This document shows positions 57,190 to 64,000 of a stretch of 64,000 nucleotides of DNA, piece after piece (position 1 is the first letter of the stretch; the number at the start of each line of letters is the position of its first letter). The notes under the pieces were generated by a model. The model made no database searches and had not been told where the DNA came from. It saw only the letters and a program-made list of their open reading frames with translations. The stretch is from Tachypleus tridentatus (Eukaryota > Arthropoda > Merostomata > Xiphosura > Limulidae). A program made the position numbers and the translations under genes. The DNA lies in NCBI RefSeq assembly GCF_004210375.1, contig NC_134831.1, positions 558,001 through 622,000 on the forward strand. The letters run 5' to 3'.

Positions 57190-57900
57190 GAAAACGACGT
57201 GAAACCACATTGAAACATGTGGAGATAATTTTACAACTTTTAATCGTTTTAAATAAATATTTTAATTTATATTATAAAAAGCTCTTTGTTTGTGAATCTC
57301 AACATTTAAATTTAAAACATATTCATTTTAGTTACAATACCCCATAAGTAGCAGCTAGGACTTTTTAGCTCTAATTCTGATGGCTTTTCATCGAATTTTA
57401 TTTGGAAGATTTACACGAATTTATACTTTGTAGATGAGTTATAATCAGGGGTGAAATCTTCAACAATAACAACAAAAAATAGAAGTACTTAGTTGCGTTG
57501 AGTACCGGCAGAACTTTGCCTTTGATAATGATGTTTAGTTAAAAAATTATAAATTTTCTAACATTTCTTAAGCAGATTTCTTAAATTCTTTTGGTTCCCA
57601 AAATTTGCTTTATTATTATTCAACTCTTTGTAATTATCACAATTTTTACAAAATACAACCAATCGCCGGACCATATTAAAAACAAGTAATGTGAAATCCA
57701 TGGCCTTTAGTGAAAAAAAAAAGTAAAATAGCTCAGCAAAAGATTGAAAAAACTTCTGGATAACTAAGATTTGGAAAAGCCCTTTCCATTGCATAAAAAA
57801 AAAACCCGCTGATCAGTAACTAAGAAAATATACTAAGGACAATTTAAAACTCTAACATTATATTCTCCACTCAATGAAAATCGGTTATAAAGTTCTTATT
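57190..57900. other. No recognisable feature
   Basis: AT-rich. A 78-codon - frame (57558-57794) has no recognisable domain. Confidence 0.35.
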
Positions 57901-57906
57901 GTTATA

Positions 57907-58144
57907 CAGAGTGTTCGGAAAGTCACTGTGCAGTTTTGAAAGCAGCGATAACACCATTCATTCAGTCTATATCAAGCTAGCAACTAATAGCGGTGTTTAG
58001 AAACAAAATAAAAAGGATCTAATGACAACGGGGGTCACTTTCAACATTGTTTATAATTGTCATTCATATTTACCTCCTGTATTCTATATTGAAACATGTC
58101 TGTTAATAAATATATAAGTGCACAGTGACTTTCCAAACACCCTG
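57907..58144. mobile_element. mariner-type MITE, 238 bp, flanked by TA
   Basis: Ends 'cagagtgttcggaaagtcac' and 'gtgactttccaaacaccctg' are inverted repeats over 26 bp with two mismatches, and TA stands on both sides. There is no coding capacity. A second copy starts at 63872. Compared with that copy, this one lacks about 10 bp after 'aaaaaggatcta'. Confidence 0.9.
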
Positions 58145-58149
58145 TATTT

Positions 58150-59255
58150 ATCGCCTCAGAAACTTTCAGTTGCATCTTAATTTTCTGATAAAATTTGCAT
58201 AGTCTTCACAAAATTAAAGCAACTTTACTTTGACCCAAAATTAAGAAATATTCTCTTTATATAATTGTTGAATTTTTTTTTAATTCAACGTAGAATTTAG
58301 ATATCGGGTTGTCATTTTGATAATTAGTGATGGACTGTACACTACGGTTCTTAAATATTACAATAAATAATAACCTGATATCATTGTTAAGTCTCTTCAT
58401 AAAGGTTTTTGTTTTTTTATTGATGACATAATTATATAAATATTCTTCGTTTCTTTATGGATAAAATATTCCAAAAGAAATAAACTTCTTTACGCTTATT
58501 TATAATTCTAGCTAGTTACCTATTTCTCTTTTTCTTTTTAGAAATAAATGAAGAGGGAAACTTCAATATTTGCGACACTTGAAATTCTTTCAGGTAGAAC
58601 AAGAGAAGATTGAGCTATGTAACCTTGGGCATAGTCAAATACAAAAATCAGTAATTTCAGTGTGTTGTGTTTTGTTCACGACTGCTATTCTGTGAAACTA
58701 TACGAAAAACACATTGATTCTAGTAGTTATTTTAAAATAAAATTTACTTTATTATAATATTCTTGAAATCCAATTAAAAATTTTGAATAAAATAAGTTTT
58801 TGTTTATTTGTTGTTAAGCGCAAAGTCTCGAGACACGAGAGGGGAGCAGTGTTCTGCACTTTTCAGCTGTTACTAGCCCCCCCTGGAATATCATTGAATT
58901 CAGATGAAAAATCCTCCTAGAAAGAAAAAAAATTGTAGTTGTTCGTAGCAAATGAAAATTGTTAATATCAGTTAGTAACTTAAGCTACTGTACGAAGAAT
59001 ATGAATGATGAATGACTATGTTATATTACATAAAATGAGCATAGCACATAAACAAACGAAGTTCACAAGATATGTTAACCCGTGAATTTCCGAAAAATGG
59101 TCCTTTGTTCTTTGATATTGTCGAACTTCTTCTGGAAAATAACGCGAACTTTACGGAAGTATTATTTTGGATTATCTCATTTTATTAAGTGGAAATGAAA
59201 AACAAACAATGGAAATGTTTATTGTATTAGAATTATACCAAACTTCGTCTGAATG
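58150..59255. other. No recognisable feature
   Basis: AT-rich, no long frame. Confidence 0.35.
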
Positions 59256-59258
59256 ACC

Positions 59259-59377
59259 TGCTCCTCGTTTGTACAGTGGTATGTCTACGGATTTACAAAG
59301 TTCAAATCAGCGGTTTGATTCCCCTCGGTAGGCTCAGCAGATAACCTGATGTAGCTGTGGTATAAAAAAAAAACACA
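59259..59377 (+). repeat. Family-2 SINE
   Basis: 'ctcctcgtttgtacagtggt', 'cggtttgattcccctcggta', ending in an A-rich and CA-rich tail. Confidence 0.88.
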
Positions 59378-59417
59378 CACACACACTCTTAGGTTTCCAA
59401 CGATGGGGTCTTTCAAA

Positions 59418-59694
59418 GGCCCGGCATGGCCAAATGTGTTAAGGCGTGCGACTCGTAATCCGAGGGTCGCGGGTTCGCATCTCCGTTGCGCCAAAAATGC
59501 TCGCCCTCCCAGCCGTGGTGGCGTTATAAAGTTACGGTCAATCCCACTATTCGTTGATAAAAGAGTAGCCCAAGAGTTGGCGGTGGGTGGTGATGACTAG
59601 CTGCCTTCCCTCTAGTCTTACACTGCTAAATTAGGGACGGCTAGCACAGATAGCCCTCGAGTAGCTTTGTGCGAAATTCACAAAAACAAACAAA
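59418..59694 (+). repeat. tRNA-headed SINE (family 1, gcg-type), full length
   Basis: 'ggcccggcatggccaaatgt' through 'ttcacaaaaacaaacaaac'. Well preserved. Confidence 0.94.
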
Positions 59695-59705
59695 CTGAAT
59701 GACCT

Positions 59706-59970
59706 AGGGGGAGGGCGTGACATAGTTGTTATCGTATCTGGACTGAGAATTCGACAGTTCGTAGTTTGCGTCCAATTGCTTAAAAAACGCACGCTTTAGA
59801 GCTGTGTGTGAGCTATAAGGAAAATGACCAAATATCTCCATTTGGACAGGCCAGATTAGCTCTAGAATTGACTGTGATTACTGTAAACCAGTTGTCTTCT
59901 ACGTAGTTTACTAGTTCAAAAAATTAATAGCAGCTATGCTCACATAGCTCTTGTGAAGCTTTGAGCGAAC
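59706..59970 (+). repeat. Possible third, older SINE family
   Basis: A tRNA-like front ('gacatagttgttatcgtatc', 'gacagttcgtagtttgcgtcc') and a body ending 'tagcagctatgctcacatag', 'ctcttgtgaagctttgagcg'. The tail resembles family 1 (dinucleotide order 'cagatagc ctcgtgtagctttg') but the middle does not. Confidence 0.45.
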
Positions 59971-59974
59971 ATCG

Positions 59975-60525
59975 GAAAGTTCTGTACATGTTTCTGTGAG
60001 ACTGTTGGTGAAGTACCCGAGACTCTTAGAATGTATACTGTATATAGATTAGATTGTAATTTATTTTGTAGAAAAGCAACAATAAAAGTATTAATTACTA
60101 AATATTTGGGGCCAGCGGAGATAAATAATTTATTATCATGTTTATTCTAATATTGATTCATATATTTAATATGAGAGGATAGTTATGTTATCGAAATTTG
60201 TTAATTATCAGTGTTTCTAGATTTGTGGCAGCTATATTTCGTCATTTTAGATTTACATAAAACGAAACCCTGATAAAGAGAAACCTTGCATATTGCTTAA
60301 ATGAAATAACCGTTCTCAATTACATCAAACAAGTTTAAAATATAAAACGATAATAGTATTTCTAAATTATAAAATATGATGTTTTCGCGTATTTTGACAC
60401 AGAATTCGTTTGAGACTCATGAGCTGATATATACATATGTTCTTTATTTAATGGTGATAGAAATTTGTTAAGTAATTATGAGCATTATACTTTAATAGTA
60501 GAAGGACATGCTGGGTTAACTCGTT
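59975..60525. other. No recognisable feature
   Basis: AT-rich. Confidence 0.35.
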
Positions 60526-60530
60526 GTTTT

Positions 60531-60640
60531 CATAGTGCAAACTTACATAATGGGCTATCTGCATTCTGGCCATCGTGGTGAATTAAATCTCGGAATTTAG
60601 TGTTAAAAGTCCATAAACTTGTCGCTGAACTACCAAAAGA
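60531..60640 (-). repeat. Family-2 SINE, diverged
   Basis: 'tagtgcaaacttacataatg', 'gggctatctgcattctggcc' and 'tcggaatttagtgttaaaag', reverse orientation. Confidence 0.65.
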
Positions 60641-60667
60641 TATGCTGTGTTAACGCTGCTATTTGTG

Positions 60668-60770
60668 TAGTGAAAAGCTACAGAATATTTTGCTTGCACT
60701 CTATCCACCTCGGAGAATCGAACATCGGACTTTAGTGTTAAAAATTTATCGCTGGTCCATCACGAGAAAT
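60668..60770 (-). repeat. Family-2 SINE, diverged
   Basis: 'gtgaaaagctacagaatatt', 'gagaatcgaacatcggactt', 'agtgttaaaaatttatcgct'. Second copy in the same orientation, 28 bp after the first. Confidence 0.65.
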
Positions 60771-60779
60771 TAATGTAAT

Positions 60780-61595
60780 TAATATTGCTTTGAAATACTA
60801 CCTACCAATGGAAATTTTTGCCATCTTGCAGGTCCGAAGTAGGTCGGAATTCGACGCCTGAGAAAAAGGAAAAAAAAAGAACATGTCCCCACTTTGATTA
60901 TTGTAGCCGTATATTCTCCCTTTTCACTTCTTGTGCGTACACTATTATTAATAGTTATTTTAGATTTACAAAGTGAAAAAATCATGATTAGATATTTCTA
61001 ATTGCAAGGTAATACCAATTATTTTAACATGGCAAGTCTTGTCGTTTAACAATAGAACTTGCTGTTCTTTTTGACTCAACACTAAAAGTTATGTGTTTTG
61101 TTGGGTTTTTTTCGTTTTCAGAATTTCTTAACCATTGTATAAAACAAAGTTTTTAAACACATTCCCTCCCTACCATGGTTTCAAACAGAGTAAGGCACCG
61201 ACAAATATCTTCCCATAGCGGATAAAATAGGAAGTTCTTGTAAAGACAGTTTAGGAATGCATGTGTGTGTGTGTGTGAGTCCTGTATTCAACATGGTGAA
61301 GAAATTAGAAATGAAATTTATTTTACAAAAAGAGAAGGACTAGTGGAAGCACAACTACACAAATAAATAAAAATTTAATAAAGACGCTTGTTAGAAAGAC
61401 ACTCTTTAGCAAAAATGTTATTAAACAGACGTTTAACAAATATTCTCGGTAACATGTCTTACAACTCAAATAATCTAATGCCTTCTACCGAAACACGATG
61501 AAGTAGTGATTGGAGACAGGCGGAAGGTAACGGCTGAATTATTCAGATTATGTGTTTTAATACTTTTACAAGATATGCGAGACAACTTAATAAAT
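60780..61595. other. No recognisable gene
   Basis: Includes a short GT microsatellite near 61264. No coding evidence. Confidence 0.35.
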
Positions 61596-61599
61596 AATC

Positions 61600-61960
61600 A
61601 GGCCTAGTGATGCAAAAGTCATCAATGGACCGAGAGATGCACGAATGAAAACTGGGTTTACAGATAAAGAATGACAATTAGGGCTAAAGATGATTAAATG
61701 CCAAATAAGCTGGAGAAGAACAAAAATAAAAAGTAAGTTTATAGATAAGCAACGATAAAAAAACCTTTATTTAAAGACTCATGCAAATAAAAGGCCTAAA
61801 GACATTTGTATATAATTCTAAGTAAAAAGTGAGTAGGGAGATTTATAAATGTTACGTAGGCTAGAGAAGCACAGCTAAAACGTTGGCCTAGAAATTCACC
61901 AGTAACAGATAGATCTCAAAATATACAAATTAAAAATAAGCTTAGAGATGCGCAAGTTAT
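61600..61960. repeat. Possible degenerate tandem repeat
   Basis: Recurring 'gagatgcac', 'tttatagataagcaa', 'aaataaaaagtaagt', 'ggcctaaagac' fragments at irregular spacing. Weak. Confidence 0.35.
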
Positions 61961-62388
61961 TGTTTTTTATAAGAAAATCTATGTTATTTACTTATGAACA
62001 AAAAAAGCAAATAAAACATGTTTTCTAAATTGTAGTAAATGCTTTTCTCTAAGAACATCTTTTTACCCCGTGCTTACATTATAATAGAAACAGAAGTTTC
62101 TACTTATTATATACTTACAATTATTATGCTAATAATTCTTTGTAATAGTAATATTAACAAAATTATTCTAAAAAGTATTTTCTTTGGGATCTGTTTTCTT
62201 GGATTTATTGAAATGTATTTCTTAATTACTTTCAGCAGTCTATAAATTTTCAAAATATGCTGGTTCAAAAGGATACTAGAGCAACATTTGTACTTGTTAT
62301 AAGGCATTATCATTTGACGTATTACATTTTTAAGCTTTAGATTCGTTATCTAATACGTAGGGATTTTTAAGAAATAAAATCAACAACC

Positions 62389-62448
62389 ACACTATATTTG
62401 TCAAATCCGTTGTTGACGACGCGTTTTGCTCAATCAGGAGGTTTTTGA
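62389..62448 (+). repeat. Direct repeat, copy 1 of 2
   Basis: 'cactatatttgtcaaatccg' and 'gctcaatcaggaggttttt'. It corresponds to 62887-62941. Confidence 0.7.
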
Positions 62449-62511
62449 GGCCGGTTGGTGTACAACAAACACAGGAGTGCTAGGAACACTATTTATACAA
62501 ACCATTTATGA

Positions 62512-62760
62512 GCCTGGCATGGCCAGGTGGGTTAAGGCGTTCGACTCGTAACCCGAGGGTCGCGAGTTCGACTCCTGGTCGCACCAAACATGCTCGTCCT
62601 TTCAGCCGTGGGGGCGTTATAATGTGACGGTCAATCCCCCTATTCGTTAGTAAAATAGTCTCGATAAAAATAAAATAGAAACCCTGTAAGCCGAACGCTT
62701 TAGAAAGGTCTACCTGTCGAAAGCACTCGGGTTTCTATTTCATTTTTCTATAAACCATTT
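62512..62760 (+). repeat. Chimeric repeat: family-1 SINE head joined to a different tail
   Basis: Bases 62512-62660 are a good family-1 head and front body ('cctggcatggccaggtgggt' to 'tattcgttagtaaaatagtc'). The normal back half is absent. The text then switches to 'gataaaaataaaatagaaac' and 'tctacctgtcgaaagcactc', ending with 'gggtttctatttcattttt'. The same kind of tail stands at about 12340-12400 behind another SINE head. Confidence 0.75.
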
Positions 62761-62886
62761 GAAACAACAATAATTGCTATAATGTGTACAACTTTTACAA
62801 GCTGACGAAGAATAGTCTCTTGTCATAAGACACTATTATTAGGCCTGTTACCTATTTAAACACTGCATAATGATAGCATACCAACC

Positions 62887-62941
62887 TCACTATATTTGTC
62901 ATGTCCATTGATAACGACAGGTTTCTCTGATGAGGCATTTA
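62887..62941 (+). repeat. Direct repeat, copy 2 of 2
   Basis: 'ctcactatatttgtcatgtc' and 'tctctgatgaggcattt'. Diverged partner of 62389-62448. Confidence 0.7.
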
Positions 62942-63000
62942 AAACGTTTGAAAATGAAATTTTCAGATTTCACAGATTTAAGTTTAATTTTGTTTGTAAT

Positions 63001-63100
63001 TAAGCACAAAGCTCTACAATGGGCTCTACCCACCAGGGGTATCGAAACCCGGTTTCTAGCGTTGTCAGTCCCCAAACATACCGCTGTGCCACTGGGGGAC
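63001..63100 (-). repeat. Family-2 SINE, well preserved
   Basis: 'attaagcacaaagctctaca', 'ggtatcgaaacccggtttct', 'ataccgctgtgccactgggg', reverse orientation. A 106-codon + frame overlapping it is an artefact. Confidence 0.88.
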
Positions 63101-63240
63101 GTTTCTCTCTATGCAGAGCTCTTCAGGCCGTTTGTGATACATAAAACAGACCAGTGGTTGGAACGTAAATATAATAAAACCGAGTTATTATTTCTACAAT
63201 ACGAAGGATGTGTGGTCAACGAGCAAAAGAGTGTGTATGT

Positions 63241-63347
63241 TTTCTTATAGTAAAGCCACATAGGACTATCTGTTGAGCCTACCGAGAGAAATCGAACCCC
63301 TGATTTTAGCGTTGTAAATCCGGAGACATACCGCTGTACTAGCAGCT
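63241..63347 (-). repeat. Family-2 SINE
   Basis: 'cttatagtaaagccacatag', 'gagaaatcgaacccctgatt', 'gagacataccgctgtactag', reverse orientation. Confidence 0.88.
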
Positions 63348-63566
63348 AACACGAGTAAAAGAATAAAGAATTTAAATTATTGAAACAATGTCTTACGTCA
63401 CTTTCTGTTCCCATGCATTACCAGTAATAACGCTGCGGAAGTCTTTGTGGTCCGGTGACTTCCATTCCGAATTTTGCGTTACGTGTTTTGTATTTTGCTA
63501 ATACCTTAGATTAATTGACGTCATCAGGTGAAACTTGTTTGCCATTGAACCGTCAATACTTTCACA

Positions 63567-63834
63567 GTTTGTTTGTTTTGAATTTCACGGAAAGATACAC
63601 GAGGGCTATCTACATTAGCCGCCCTAATTTAGCAGTGTAAGACTAGAAGGAAGGCAACTAGTCATCACCACCCGCCGCCAACTCTTGGGCTATTATTTTA
63701 CCAGCAAATAGTTGGATTGACCGTGACTTTATAACGCCCTCACGGCTGAAAGGGCGAGCATGTTTGGTGTGAGGGGAATTCGAACCGGCAACACTCGGAT
63801 TACGAGTCGAGTGCCTTAACCATCTGACCATGCC
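63567..63834 (-). repeat. tRNA-headed SINE (family 1), full length
   Basis: 'gtttgtttgttttgaatttc' through 'gtgccttaaccatctgacca'. The 77-codon - frame across it is an artefact of the repeat. Confidence 0.93.
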
Positions 63835-63871
63835 TATAAAATCTGTATTAAATGGACATCTAATAATTATA

Positions 63872-64000
63872 CAGGGCGTTCGGAAAGTCACTGTGCAGTT
63901 TTATAACAGCGTTCATTCAGTCTATTTCAAGCCAGCAACTGATAGCGGTATTTAGAAACAAAATAAGAAGGATCTAAGCCTGTATTGATGACAACGGGGG
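63872..64000. mobile_element. mariner-type MITE, cut by the window end
   Basis: Begins TA then 'cagggcgttcggaaagtcac' and follows the 57907 copy closely. The other terminal repeat lies beyond the window. Confidence 0.88.

Noticed and set aside
59418-59490. Functional tRNA-Thr gene
   Set aside because: The tRNA-like head is always followed by the same SINE body and tail and recurs about 20 times. These heads are promoters of the SINE, not tRNA genes.

Overview
The window is AT-rich eukaryotic DNA. It is most likely from a chelicerate, and probably a horseshoe crab (Xiphosura). That placement is inference. It rests on about 20 copies of a tRNA-headed SINE of about 280 bp that I associate with horseshoe-crab genomes, on spliced exons with canonical GT-AG introns, and on a mix of mariner, hAT, Penelope-like and jockey-like elements. 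No bacterial or organellar features are present.

The one convincing host gene is a sphingosine kinase on the + strand. Its six coding exons (5346-5826, 13484-13639, 19526-19620, 23516-23631, 30152-30372, 31524-32139/32143) join in frame at GT-AG sites into a protein of 562 residues. An optional seventh exon (37448-37469) would replace the stop and give 568 residues. The protein has the N-terminal extension seen in long sphingosine kinases, a complete diacylglycerol-kinase-type catalytic core (NPxSG, SGDGL, PGGSGNAL) and the C-terminal C4/C5-like blocks. It should phosphorylate sphingosine to sphingosine-1-phosphate.

Layout. 1-5.3 kb: upstream flank with SINEs, a Penelope-like fragment with inverted terminal repeats and a 36-bp minisatellite. 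5.3-13.5 kb: exon 1 and intron 1, which holds a 31-bp minisatellite, an internally deleted mariner, a truncated LINE, SINEs and a 45-bp array. 13.5-23.6 kb: exons 2-4, with a 4.6-kb array of a 29-bp unit in intron 2 and 44-bp and 52-bp arrays in intron 3. 23.6-30.2 kb: intron 4, with another 52-bp array and a decayed antisense hAT transposase plus a 55-bp palindrome. 30.2-37.5 kb: exons 5-6, a hAT MITE, SINEs and the candidate last exon. 37.5-48 kb: a 40-bp array, a tRNA-Cys relic, SINEs and a decayed retroelement. 48.4-50.6 kb: a 39-bp hairpin-bearing array with higher-order structure, interrupted by a SINE. 50.6-64 kb: AT-rich intergenic DNA with more SINEs, a perfect-looking 48-bp array and two copies of a mariner-type MITE.

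Most other open frames are artefacts of tandem repeats or fragments of transposons. The unusual aspects are the density and variety of minisatellites (at least twelve unrelated units), several undescribed direct-repeat pairs, chimeric SINE tails, and a stretch of intron 2 array that looks like consensus error.
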